From Kozakia baliensis (GTDB lineage: Bacteria; Pseudomonadota; Alphaproteobacteria; Acetobacterales; Acetobacteraceae): a stretch of 64,000 bases of DNA. The translations under genes were made by a program, and so were the position numbers. Every line of letters starts with the position of its first letter. The first letter of the stretch is position 1. The stretch lies in NCBI RefSeq assembly GCF_001787335.1, contig NZ_CP014674.1, positions 1,506,501 to 1,570,500 of the forward strand, read 5' to 3'. The notes below the pieces were generated by a model, which was not told the DNA's origin, searched no databases, and was given only the letters and a program-made list of their open reading frames with translations. Positions 40,322-48,187 of this stretch are shown in pieces.

Positions 40322-40993
40322 GTGAACGAAATCGCTTTCCGGGGCACCGGCCCCCAAGGGCATCGCGCCCGCATGCGCGCGCGCATCCTCGTCAACGGCG
40401 CCGAAACCCTCGCCGATTACGAAGTGCTGGAAATGCTATTGTTTTTCGGCATTCCACGGCGTGACACCAAACCTTTGGCCAAAGGGCTGATCCAACATTT
40501 CGGCAGCCTGTTCGAAGTTTTTCGCGCGCAAGGCAAGGAACTTCATGCCTTTGGCCTCAGCGACGCCGCCATTCGCGCCCTACGTCTGCCCGCCATCGCC
40601 GCCGAACGCCTCGCTGGCGCGGAAGCGCGTGTTCGCCCGATGCTCGGCAATTGGGCGCAGCTTTTGGCCTATGTCGAGATCGCCATTCTAGGCGCAAAAC
40701 CAGGGCAACTGCGCATCCTTTATCTCGATAACCGCAACCGTCTTCTCGCCGACGAACCGATCGAAACCGATGCGATCACAGCCCCCATCTTTTGCCGCGC
40801 TCTTAGCTTGCATGCCACCGCGCTCATCGGCCTTGAACTCGCCGAAACCGATATGTTGAAAAACGCCAAGCGCCGCGCCCGTCTCGCCAAACAGATCGAG
40901 CAAGAGGCGCAATATCTTGCCATCACCCTGCACGATGTCATGATTATGGGCGAGGGTACGCCCATAAGCTTGCGTCAGGAAGGACTGCTTTAA
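40322..40993 (+). CDS. RadC-like protein with degenerate JAB domain
   Basis: The protein (223 residues from the GTG at 40322; a TTG at 40292 would add 10) has the RadC N-terminal HhH region (GHRARMRARILVNGAETLAD, then YEVLEMLLFFGIPRRDTKPL) and a JAB-like C-terminal domain. The metal-binding HxHPSGD motif is absent: where RadC reads VHNHPSGDP, this protein reads LIGLELAETD. It therefore cannot be a usual zinc enzyme. Its stop overlaps the convergent HAD gene by 4 bases. An intact RadC lies 750 bases away. Confidence 0.78.
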   Translation: MNEIAFRGTGPQGHRARMRARILVNGAETLADYEVLEMLLFFGIPRRDTKPLAKGLIQHFGSLFEVFRAQGKELHAFGLSDAAIRALRLPAIAAERLAGAEARVRPMLGNWAQLLAYVEIAILGAKPGQLRILYLDNRNRLLADEPIETDAITAPIFCRALSLHATALIGLELAETDMLKNAKRRARLAKQIEQEAQYLAITLHDVMIMGEGTPISLRQEGLL

Positions 40994-41691
40994 ACTCTAA
41001 CCCGGGACAAGGCATGAAGCTGCGCCCGGATGGTCTCATCTAAATCCTGCGGTTCGGCGACCAACACATCCGCGCCTGCTTCCGTCAGTTCTTTTTCGCC
41101 GCCATATCCCCACAGCACACCCACGCTGCGCAGTTTGTTGGCGTGTGCGCCATTGATGTCGAAGCGCCGGTCTCCAATCATCAGCGCCCGCTCCGGCGAA
41201 GCTTTATATTCCGCCAAAATCCGTGCGATCATCTCCGGCTTCTCGCCGCCGCTATCATCATCATTCGCGCCACAAATCCGGTCGAAACAATCTTCCAGCC
41301 CGTGCATCTCCAAGATATCGCGCGCTAAAAAAGCGGGTTTGGATGTTGCCGTGTAAAGCCGGACCGGAGACGCCGCCAAATCGCGCAGCAGCTTCGCCAT
41401 GCCAGGAAAAAGCGGCGTATCGAACCGCCCGGCCACTTGATAACGCGCACGATAAATCTCGACGGCCCGCTCCACGCGGTCCTCGCCGTAATGCGCCAGC
41501 ACATGCGCCATCAACTCACTCAACGGCGGCCCCACCACCCATGTCAGATCGACGGAGGGGTCCGGCTGATGCCCGAGAGTCTGAATGACATGATGCAGCG
41601 TGGAGATAATGCCTTGCCGGGAATCGATGATCGTCCCATCCAAATCGAAAAGCACGGCATAACGAGAGTCGAAATCATGGAAGGACGCCAT
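40990..41691 (-). CDS. HAD family phosphatase (Gph-like)
   Basis: The 233-residue protein carries HAD motifs: YAVLFDLDGTIIDSRQGI (nucleophile Asp), RLYTATSKPAFLARDILEMH (motif II Thr), GEKPEMIARIL (Lys) and RALMIGDRRFDINGAHANK (motif IV), followed by GVLWGYGGEKELTEAGAD. It is close to phosphoglycolate phosphatase/YjjG-type enzymes. The start at 41691 gives the usual length. It lies between two radC-like genes. Confidence 0.86.
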   Translation of the reverse strand: MASFHDFDSRYAVLFDLDGTIIDSRQGIISTLHHVIQTLGHQPDPSVDLTWVVGPPLSELMAHVLAHYGEDRVERAVEIYRARYQVAGRFDTPLFPGMAKLLRDLAASPVRLYTATSKPAFLARDILEMHGLEDCFDRICGANDDDSGGEKPEMIARILAEYKASPERALMIGDRRFDINGAHANKLRSVGVLWGYGGEKELTEAGADVLVAEPQDLDETIRAQLHALSRVRV

Positions 41692-41746
41692 TTTTCGCGT
41701 AATGTCCTCTATCGTCGGGAAGAGAGCATAACGGGAATCGAACAGA

Positions 41747-42475
41747 ATGACAGGGGGCTTTAACGATGCGGGTGGTTTCATGCTCACGAAAGACCGACCA
41801 CCCCCCGCACCAGCCTTGCACAATGACGATCCCTGGCACGCGCTTCTGATTGGCCGCGGGCGTCGCCTCGACGATACAACCCTTACCGAACTTTTCCTCG
41901 GTATCGTCACCAACCGACAATCTCACGCGCCCGAACTTGCGAATATCCTCGTCAATCGCTTCGGCTCTTTCGCCGCTATCCTTTCCGCTTCGGAGCAAGA
42001 ACTTTCCGGTATCGAAAATATCGGCACGCACGTCATTCCCGCTATCCGTCTGCTGCAAGAAGCCGCACTGCGCTACAACCAAGCGCGCATGGATCAGGCG
42101 GATGTTCTATCGGATGAGCCTAAGCTTCTGGACTATCTGACTGCCCGGCTTTCCCGCGAAAATATCGAACAATTCCGCATTCTTTTTCTGAGGGAAAATC
42201 GCACCCTCTTAGCGGATGAAGCACAAGCGCGCGGCACCGTGAACCATACCCCGGTCTATCCGCGCGAAGTCGCTCGTCGCGCCATGGAACTCGGCGCTCA
42301 GATTTTAGTGCTCGTGCACAACCATCCTAGTGGCGATCCCACACCTTCAGAGGCAGATCTGCAAATGACGCGCCAAGTTCAAGCCGCTGTTACCTTGATC
42401 GGCGTAGAGATCGCCGACCATATCATTATCGGCAACGGGCGACATACCAGCTTCAAAGCGCTAGATATCCTCTGA
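41747..42475 (+). CDS. radC: RadC family protein (intact JAB domain)
   Basis: The 242-residue protein has HhH elements (FAAILSASEQELSGIENIGT) and a JAMM/JAB C-terminal domain with the intact motif LVLVHNHPSGDPTPSEADLQ and [13 protein letters not shown]. RadC's biochemical role is uncertain, though it is linked to recombination. A start at 41780 (MLTKDRPPP) is possible. The upstream relative at 40322 has lost the metal site. Confidence 0.9.
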   Translation: MTGGFNDAGGFMLTKDRPPPAPALHNDDPWHALLIGRGRRLDDTTLTELFLGIVTNRQSHAPELANILVNRFGSFAAILSASEQELSGIENIGTHVIPAIRLLQEAALRYNQARMDQADVLSDEPKLLDYLTARLSRENIEQFRILFLRENRTLLADEAQARGTVNHTPVYPREVARRAMELGAQILVLVHNHPSGDPTPSEADLQMTRQVQAAVTLIGVEIADHIIIGNGRHTSFKALDIL

Positions 42476-43606
42476 AACGACCGGCTCCACCAATGGTCCC
42501 AACACCGCCGCGATGCCAAATGGGCCGGGCAGGGCGCCACGTGGGAAAATAGCATTTACATGCCCCATCTTCCGCCCTGGACGCGCCTCGTCTTTGCCGT
42601 AGAGATGCAGCGCCAAACCCGGCATACGCAACACTGCGTCGCATAACGCCATATCGTCCGGGCCGATCAGATTTTTCATCACCGCATCGCTGTGCCGCGT
42701 CGCTTCAGGAAGCGGCAGCCCAAGGACGGCGCGCACATGCATCTCGAACTGATCCACCAAACAGGCATTCATAGTCCAGTGGCCGGAATTATGCGGCCTG
42801 GGTGCGATCTCGTTAATCAGCAAGCCACCTCGCGCATCTACGAACATCTCAACGCCCATAATGCCGATCAGATCAAGCGATTCCGCAATGTGACGCGCCA
42901 TGCTCTGAGCCTGCGCCGCCAATGCGGGTGGAATCGGCGCGGGAGCCAAGCTCAAATCCAATATACCGTTCCGATGCCGGTTCTCCGTCACATCGAAACA
43001 ACGCACATCGCCATCCAAACCACGCGCCACCATCACGCTGATCTCGCGCTCGAAATCCACGATGCCTTCCGCCACGAGCGGGTAGGGCAAATCCGTTCCT
43101 AACGCCGCGAACTCCTCGGCATCGCGAATACGGAACTGCCCCTTGCCGTCATAGCCGAAGCGCGTCGTTTTCAAGATCAGCCGATAATCCAAAGCCTCGG
43201 CCGCCGCCGCCAAAGCGGCCGCATCCGGAACCTCGCGCCAAGGAGCCAGAGCCGCGCCGATCTCGGAAAGCCTACGCTTCTCGGCGATGCGGTCCTGGCT
43301 GATTTCTAAAACTGCTCCGGCAGGACGAACCGGCTTGATCGATTCAAGAATCCGCAGGCCATGCGCGGAAACGTTTTCGAATTCAAAGGTCACGGCATCG
43401 ACGTGCTCGGCGAAATCACGCAACGCGACTTCATCGTCATAATCGCCAATCGTCGCGCTAGATGCGACTTCGCAAGCTGGCGAATCGATATCCGGGGTCA
43501 ACACATGCACGCGGAAGCCAAGCCGAGCCGCCGCCATCGCCGACATGCGGCCAAGCTGACCGCCTCCAACGATTCCAAGCGTGGCCCCGAACGGAAGAAC
43601 CGTCAC
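42461..43606 (-). CDS. purK: 5-(carboxyamino)imidazole ribonucleotide synthase PurK
   Basis: The 381-residue ATP-grasp enzyme converts AIR to N5-CAIR with bicarbonate and ATP. Visible are [55 protein letters not shown] and [20 protein letters not shown]. The GTG at 43606 overlaps the purE stop as GTGA. The product feeds PurE. Confidence 0.94.
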   Translation of the reverse strand: MTVLPFGATLGIVGGGQLGRMSAMAAARLGFRVHVLTPDIDSPACEVASSATIGDYDDEVALRDFAEHVDAVTFEFENVSAHGLRILESIKPVRPAGAVLEISQDRIAEKRRLSEIGAALAPWREVPDAAALAAAAEALDYRLILKTTRFGYDGKGQFRIRDAEEFAALGTDLPYPLVAEGIVDFEREISVMVARGLDGDVRCFDVTENRHRNGILDLSLAPAPIPPALAAQAQSMARHIAESLDLIGIMGVEMFVDARGGLLINEIAPRPHNSGHWTMNACLVDQFEMHVRAVLGLPLPEATRHSDAVMKNLIGPDDMALCDAVLRMPGLALHLYGKDEARPGRKMGHVNAIFPRGALPGPFGIAAVLGPLVEPVVSEDI

Positions 43607-44133
43607 GATTCCTCCGGTTTGTCCGCAACGGCTGCCGTCTGCATGGCACGCCAAGTCTCAAGTCGCGTCGCCAGTGCCGCGTCGTTCAACGATAAGATCG
43701 AAGCGGCTAATAAAGCCGCATTTATCGCGCCAGCTTTGCCGATCGCCAACGTACCCACCGGCACACCGCCCGGCATTTGCACGATGGAGAGAAGCGAATC
43801 CATTCCCTTCAACGCATGGGATTCAACCGGCACGCCCAAAACCGGTAATGTCGTCCAGGCCGAAACCATCCCAGGCAAGTGCGCAGCACCGCCTGCTCCG
43901 GCGATCACTACTTGCAGGCCGCGCTCACGCGCGGAACGCGCATATTCTGCCAAACGATCCGGTGTTCGGTGAGCGGAAACGATGCGGCATTCGAAGGAAA
44001 CCTCTAGCTCCGTTAGTCGCTCCGCCGCATGACGCATGGTTTCCCAATCAGATTGGCTACCCATGACGATACCGACAAGCGGTAAAGCCTCCTGCTGCGC
44101 ATCCTCGCGCAAAACTTCAATTTCTTCGCTCAT
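43603..44133 (-). CDS. purE: N5-CAIR mutase PurE
   Basis: The 176-residue class I PurE rearranges N5-CAIR to CAIR in purine synthesis. It shows [39 protein letters not shown] (catalytic His), [20 protein letters not shown] and [20 protein letters not shown]. It directly precedes and overlaps purK, the standard pair. Confidence 0.95.
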   Translation of the reverse strand: MSEEIEVLREDAQQEALPLVGIVMGSQSDWETMRHAAERLTELEVSFECRIVSAHRTPDRLAEYARSARERGLQVVIAGAGGAAHLPGMVSAWTTLPVLGVPVESHALKGMDSLLSIVQMPGGVPVGTLAIGKAGAINAALLAASILSLNDAALATRLETWRAMQTAAVADKPEES

Positions 44134-44334
44134 TTAGGCGATATCATCCGGAATCAGGCTGTTCTCAATGCAGGCGATCTCGTCCTTCAAAAGGAGCTTA
44201 CGCTTCTTGAGACGCTGCAATTGCAATTGATTGAGCGGATGCTGAACCAGGCGTTCAATCACCGTATCAAGATCGCGATGCTCGCTACGCAATTCATGCA
44301 AGCGGCGCAGCATGATGTCGTGGTCCATCAGCAT
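44134..44334 (-). CDS. DUF465 / YdcH-like small coiled-coil protein
   Basis: The 66-residue helical protein (MLRRLHELRSEHRDLDTVIE, LQRLKKRKLLLKDEIACIEN) matches the YdcH (DUF465) family. Its stop is adjacent to the purE start, so the genes may be co-transcribed. Function unknown. The start may be the second Met (MDHDIM). Confidence 0.85.
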   Translation of the reverse strand: MLMDHDIMLRRLHELRSEHRDLDTVIERLVQHPLNQLQLQRLKKRKLLLKDEIACIENSLIPDDIA

Positions 44335-44432
44335 CCTACTCGTCCCGGCAATTTATTCAGCAACCCATCGAGAAATAATAGGTTGTCGTCCCGCCCTTAC
44401 CACAAGGGCAGGAGACCGTTCCAGTGCCGTTC

Positions 44433-45032
44433 TTAGCTTTGGGCTTCTTCCGGCTCAGGAAGAACCGTCGGAACGCTTTGACCTTCGCGCGTCAGGCGCT
44501 CGTTCGCCGCCTGAACCGCCGCGTTGAGGTCGGTCTGGCTGCAAAGGCCTAAAATCACCGGGTCGCGCGGTTTGATATTCGCGCTATTCCAATGCTGACG
44601 GTCACGCACCTTGGCGATGGTGTCCTTCGTGGTGCCAAGCAATTTGATGATCTGCGGCTCGGAAAGCTGCGGGAACTGGCGCAATACGAATGCAATCGCG
44701 TCTGGGCGGTCATTGCGTTTGGCAACCGGCGTATAACGTGCACCTTTGGAACGCCGCGCTACCGGGCTTGCGCTCGCCGACATCTTGAGCCGCGCATCGG
44801 GGTTAGCTTCACAACGCGTGATTTCCGATTGCGCCAACTGATGGTTCTTGACCGGATCATACCCATTGATGCCTGCCGCGACCTCGCCATCGGCGATCGC
44901 CTGCACTTCAAGCGGATGCATGCCGCAGAACTCGGCAATCTGCGTAAAGGTCAGCGCTGTCTTTTCAATCAACCACACTGCGGTGGCTTTAGGCATAAGG
45001 GGAAGCGTCATTCTCGATTCGTCCTGCGTCAT
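44433..45032 (-). CDS. trcR: Cell cycle transcriptional regulator TrcR (DUF1013)
   Basis: The 199-residue protein is the alphaproteobacterial DUF1013/TrcR type: MPKATAVWLIEKTALTFTQI, AEFCGMHPLEVQAIADGEVA, GINGYDPVKNHQLAQSEI and KLLGTTKDTIAKVRDRQHWN. Members bind DNA and act in cell-cycle transcription. The usual family start is MTLPLMPKATAVWL, 7 residues in. A short hairpin (GCCCTT..AAGGGC, near 44399-44418) follows the gene. Confidence 0.85.
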   Translation of the reverse strand: MTQDESRMTLPLMPKATAVWLIEKTALTFTQIAEFCGMHPLEVQAIADGEVAAGINGYDPVKNHQLAQSEITRCEANPDARLKMSASASPVARRSKGARYTPVAKRNDRPDAIAFVLRQFPQLSEPQIIKLLGTTKDTIAKVRDRQHWNSANIKPRDPVILGLCSQTDLNAAVQAANERLTREGQSVPTVLPEPEEAQS

Positions 45033-45176
45033 GAGCAGCGCTCGCGCAGGTGCCAGTCGATCTTCTCTTTCGCCGTCTCATCGACGGCATTTGCAGCACC
45101 TGCAATGCGCTGCGAAGAATGGAGAGGATATGGGCTTGGCTATCCCTATGGGTCAAGCTTAAAGCGCAATCTTTAC

Positions 45177-45202
45177 GAAAAAGGGCGGCCCTAAAGCCGC
45201 CC
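45177..45202 (-). terminator. Rho-independent terminator of hsp20
   Basis: On the minus strand GGGCGGC (45202-45196) pairs with GCCGCCC (45189-45183) over a 6-base loop, and is followed by six T residues (45182-45177). This is a textbook intrinsic terminator, 11 bases after the hsp20 stop. Confidence 0.85.
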
Positions 45203-45212
45203 CTCCACATTG

Positions 45213-45704
45213 TCAGGCTGCTTGAGCCGCGTCCTGAGCAGCGCCATCATGCTCGATCTTCGGTTCTTCCTTGGCTTTAGGCTGGCCAAGGGTCACGGGA
45301 ATACGGCGTGGCTTCAAAGCTTCCGGCGTCACACGCTTTACGGAGATAGTCAGCAGACCATTATTCAGTTCGGCATCGCCAATCTCGATATGATCAGCCA
45401 GAACGAAGCGTCGTTCGAACGCGCGGGTCGCAATGCCACGATGCAGCAACTCACCATGGCGCGCATTCTGCGGAACCGAGCCTTTAATGATGAGGTTATT
45501 ATCGGCCAGCGTCACCTCGACATCGTCGGGGCCAAATCCAGCTAGAGCCATCGTCAGCGTGTAATCGCTGTCGCCAGTCTTCTCGATATTATAGGGGGGA
45601 TAGCTCGCACTCGTTGGTGCGGCATTTGCGGCTGTATCGACAAGCCGTGCTAGACGGTCGAAACCAATTGCGGTGCGAAACAGCGGTGCAAAATCGTACG
45701 TCAT
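45213..45704 (-). CDS. Small heat shock protein Hsp20 (IbpA type)
   Basis: The 163-residue chaperone has an alpha-crystallin domain (about residues 36-130): YPPYNIEKTGDSDYTLTMAL, AGFGPDDVEVTLADNNLIIK, GIATRAFERRFVLADHIEIG and NGLLTISVKRVTPEALKPRR. It holds unfolding proteins during heat shock. A GGAGGAGG site precedes the ATG and may be masked in the leader (see regulatory entry). A strong terminator follows. Confidence 0.93.
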   Translation of the reverse strand: MTYDFAPLFRTAIGFDRLARLVDTAANAAPTSASYPPYNIEKTGDSDYTLTMALAGFGPDDVEVTLADNNLIIKGSVPQNARHGELLHRGIATRAFERRFVLADHIEIGDAELNNGLLTISVKRVTPEALKPRRIPVTLGQPKAKEEPKIEHDGAAQDAAQAA

Positions 45705-45805
45705 TTAAGAACCTCCTCCAAGGCAGATCCAACAATCGACAACCCCCAAAAGGCAGGCCGTCATATTTACTTCCATGCATCGCAACCCCGAGCGGGCATT
45801 GCGAT
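45705..45805 (-). promoter_or_regulatory. Candidate ROSE-type RNA thermometer in hsp20 leader
   Basis: The hsp20 5' leader begins with a strong stem, ATCGCAA/TTGCGAT (45779-45805) with an inner CCCG/CGGG. Just before the gene it holds CTGCCTTGGAGGAGG, in which a pyrimidine-rich strand can cover the GGAGG ribosome site. Alphaproteobacterial hsp20 genes often carry ROSE thermometers with a YUGCYCCUUGGAGGA-like 3' hairpin. The similarity is suggestive, and folding was judged by eye only. Confidence 0.45.
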
Positions 45806-45825
45806 GACACAGAGGTAGGATCGTT

Positions 45826-45852
45826 TTTGCCGGAAACAAGTCCGGCAAAAGA
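45826..45852 (-). terminator. Hairpin downstream of rpmE
   Basis: TTTTGCCGGA and TCCGGCAAAA form a perfect 10-bp stem with a 6-base loop, about 20 bases after the rpmE stop. There is no separate U-run on the minus strand because the A tract is part of the stem, so it is a probable but not ideal terminator. Confidence 0.55.
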
Positions 45853-45869
45853 GGAGGGAAGTCGAAAAA

Positions 45870-46103
45870 TTACTTCTTAGCGTTACGGTTGCCGATACCA
45901 GCGAAACGCTTGTTGAACTTCGCAACCTGGCCGCCCGTGTCCAACATACGCTGGACGCCCGTCCACGCCGGATGAGATTTCGGATCGACGTCCAAACGCA
46001 GCGTCGCGCCCGGCTGGCCGTAGCAGGAGTGCGTCTTGAACTCGGTGCCATCGGTCATGATGACGTTAATTTCGTGGTAGTCGGGATGGATGCCGGACTT
46101 CAT
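45870..46103 (-). CDS. rpmE: 50S ribosomal protein L31
   Basis: The 77-residue protein [20 protein letters not shown], with [20 protein letters not shown] and [15 protein letters not shown], is L31. The start at 46103 gives the normal length. It has a single Cys (THSCYG) and lacks the CxxC zinc pairs, so it is a zinc-independent form as in many alphaproteobacteria. Confidence 0.93.
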   Translation of the reverse strand: MKSGIHPDYHEINVIMTDGTEFKTHSCYGQPGATLRLDVDPKSHPAWTGVQRMLDTGGQVAKFNKRFAGIGNRNAKK

Positions 46104-46344
46104 GGGGTTTCTCTCCACTAAGGGGGCTCCGATACCGACCGGAGCAATATCGCGCCGCCTATAAAGGAAAGAAACCGTCAGGGAAACCATTAAACCGCGT
46201 CGCCAAACGAGAAAAAACGTTTTTTTAGCGCTTTACAGCGACTTGCCATCTTTCGAGACCTTTTTAGTGCAGTTTACAAGGGAACAATTGCGATAAGTCT
46301 GCAATTATCACTTTGACGGTAAACCCCAGGAGAAGCCGAACGAC

Positions 46345-46830
46345 ATGAGCGAAACAAAAATCAAAATCCACACGCCCGGCTGGATCGGTGAATTTCAAAA
46401 ATTCATCATGCGCGGAAACGTTATCGACATGGCTGTCGGTATCATCATCGGCGCCGCCTTTACCGCCATCGTCACCAGCTTGGTGAAAGATATCCTCACG
46501 CCGGTCATCGGCCTGCTGACGGGCGGTATCGATTTCTCCAACATCTTCGTCACCCTCAAGGGTCCTTCGATGCCGACCCTTGCCGAAGCGCAAAAGGCTG
46601 GCGCCGTAACGCTCAATGTCGGCCTGTTCCTGAATGCCGTCATCCAGTTCCTGATCGTTGCATTTGCGATCTTCTGGCTGGTCAAAGCCATCAGCAAAGT
46701 CCACCACAAGCAGGAAGCGACCCCGTCCGCACCCCCGGCACCGACTAAAAGCGAAGTGCTGCTGACGGAAATCCGCGATCTGATCGCCCATGAAGGCAAC
46801 GCCTCAGCGCCTACCACCACAACGCGCTAA
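46345..46830 (+). CDS. mscL: Large-conductance mechanosensitive channel MscL
   Basis: The 161-residue channel has two membrane spans. TM1 is FIMRGNVIDMAVGIIIGAAF (residues 19-38, with the constriction GIIIGAAF). After the periplasmic loop (VTLKGPSMPTLAEAQKAGAV) comes TM2, FLIVAFAIFWLVKAIS. The C-terminal helix RDLIAHE follows a proline-rich linker. It releases solutes on osmotic downshock. A GC-rich hairpin follows the stop. Confidence 0.94.
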   Translation: MSETKIKIHTPGWIGEFQKFIMRGNVIDMAVGIIIGAAFTAIVTSLVKDILTPVIGLLTGGIDFSNIFVTLKGPSMPTLAEAQKAGAVTLNVGLFLNAVIQFLIVAFAIFWLVKAISKVHHKQEATPSAPPAPTKSEVLLTEIRDLIAHEGNASAPTTTTR

Positions 46831-46838
46831 CGCTTTTC

Positions 46839-46860
46839 GCCTCTCGCCGCTTGGCGAGGG
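46839..46860 (+). terminator. Hairpin after mscL
   Basis: CCTCTCGCC pairs with GGCGAGGGG over a GCTT loop, 9 bases after the mscL stop. It is followed only by CCTATTTC, a weak T-run, so termination is possible rather than certain. Confidence 0.45.
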
Positions 46861-46886
46861 GCCTATTTCTGCGGCAGGATGGCGCG

Positions 46887-47237
46887 ATGTCGAAATTCCG
46901 CGCCATTCTGTTCGCCTCCGCCCTGTCCATGCTCTCAGCTTGCGCCGGACAAAGGTCAGGCGACCTGATGCAGCAAAGACCGACGGATACTCTTCTCACC
47001 AGTTATATGATTGCCAACGGAATGGCAGAGCGTGGCATGCTCGCGCGCATCCTCGCGCATAAAGCCACTCGGCAGGATATCTCACTGCTCATTGCCGTCG
47101 ATCACAACACTTGGCTGCTGATTCGACAGGCGCTTATCAATCCATCGCCTGAAAATATGCGTCGTGCGGACCAAGGGCTGGAGCAGGTCCTGAGCTTTGC
47201 CACTCAGGTCCCACAACCCGCCTCCCGCACGCAATAA
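46887..47237 (+). CDS. Small predicted lipoprotein (unknown)
   Basis: The 116-residue product starts MSKFRAILFASALSMLSACA. The LSAC lipobox predicts a lipid-anchored protein, mature from Cys19. The rest is helical (NGMAERGMLARILAHKATRQ). No family is recognised. It ends 4 bases before the convergent secF. Confidence 0.65.
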   Translation: MSKFRAILFASALSMLSACAGQRSGDLMQQRPTDTLLTSYMIANGMAERGMLARILAHKATRQDISLLIAVDHNTWLLIRQALINPSPENMRRADQGLEQVLSFATQVPQPASRTQ

Positions 47238-47241
47238 CTCC

Positions 47242-48183
47242 TTACGACGCGACCTTATTGCGGCGTAGGCGCTTTTCTCCCATCAACAGCAGCAAAGGCG
47301 CTGCGATAAAAATGGAGGAGGACGTGCCGACCACGATGCCGAACAGCATCACCGTCGCAAATCCCGAAAGGCTATGTCCGCCGAAAATGGCCAATGGCAG
47401 AGCCGCCAGAAACACGGTCGAGGATGTGCCTAAGGTTCGATTTAATGTCTCGTTGATAGAAAGATCGAGCAATTCGCGCAGAGGCATCGTGCGATATTTG
47501 CGCAAATTCTCTCGCACACGATCGTAAACGACAACCTTGTCATTGGTCGAATAGCCCAAAATGGTCAAAATCGCCGCAACCATCACCAGATCGAACTGAA
47601 AGCGCGTGATCGCCAGAAAGCCTACGGTTTTCGTCAGATCCAACACGAGCGTAATCACGGCGCTGACCGCAAACTCCCATTCGAAACGCACCCAGATATA
47701 GATCAGGATCATGGCCAAGCTCGACCCGAGCGCCAAAAGTCCGTCACGGAACAACTCCTTGGAAACGGAGGCGCCAACCGCATCCGCTCGCAGAACTTGC
47801 GTGCCCGGCTGTGCCTCCACCACCGCATGACGGACGTGATCGACCATCTGCTGCGTTTCGGCCTCCTGCTGCGGACCACTGGAGGGCATATCGAGCTGGA
47901 TCAAAACATCGTCCGGCGCACCGAAGCTTTGGATACCTGCCGCCGTGATATGCTGCTCCGCCAAAGCGGCACGCAACTTACCGAAATCGGCCGGTCCCTG
48001 CGTATGCGCTTCCACAACGATACCGCCGCGGAAATCCAATCCCAATTTCAGGCCGGGTGCGAAAAACAGCACTACGGACAGCAAAGAAAGAACGGCGGAA
48101 GTCGTAAGGCCAGCATAGCGGCCTCGCATGAACGGAATACGCTTATCGTCACGGACGAAGCGGAAAAGGGGACAAGAGAGCAT
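47242..48183 (-). CDS. secF: Protein translocase subunit SecF
   Basis: The 313-residue membrane protein has six spans. Diagnostic segments are GLDFRGGIVVEAHTQGPADF (first periplasmic domain), IWVRFEWEFAVSAVITLVLD, ILTILGYSTNDKVVVYDRVR and SINETLNRTLGTSSTVFLAA. With SecD it uses the proton gradient to help preproteins leave the Sec channel. The start at 48183 lies 4 bases after the secD stop. Confidence 0.93.
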   Translation of the reverse strand: MLSCPLFRFVRDDKRIPFMRGRYAGLTTSAVLSLLSVVLFFAPGLKLGLDFRGGIVVEAHTQGPADFGKLRAALAEQHITAAGIQSFGAPDDVLIQLDMPSSGPQQEAETQQMVDHVRHAVVEAQPGTQVLRADAVGASVSKELFRDGLLALGSSLAMILIYIWVRFEWEFAVSAVITLVLDLTKTVGFLAITRFQFDLVMVAAILTILGYSTNDKVVVYDRVRENLRKYRTMPLRELLDLSINETLNRTLGTSSTVFLAALPLAIFGGHSLSGFATVMLFGIVVGTSSSIFIAAPLLLLMGEKRLRRNKVAS

Positions 48184-48187
48184 CGCT

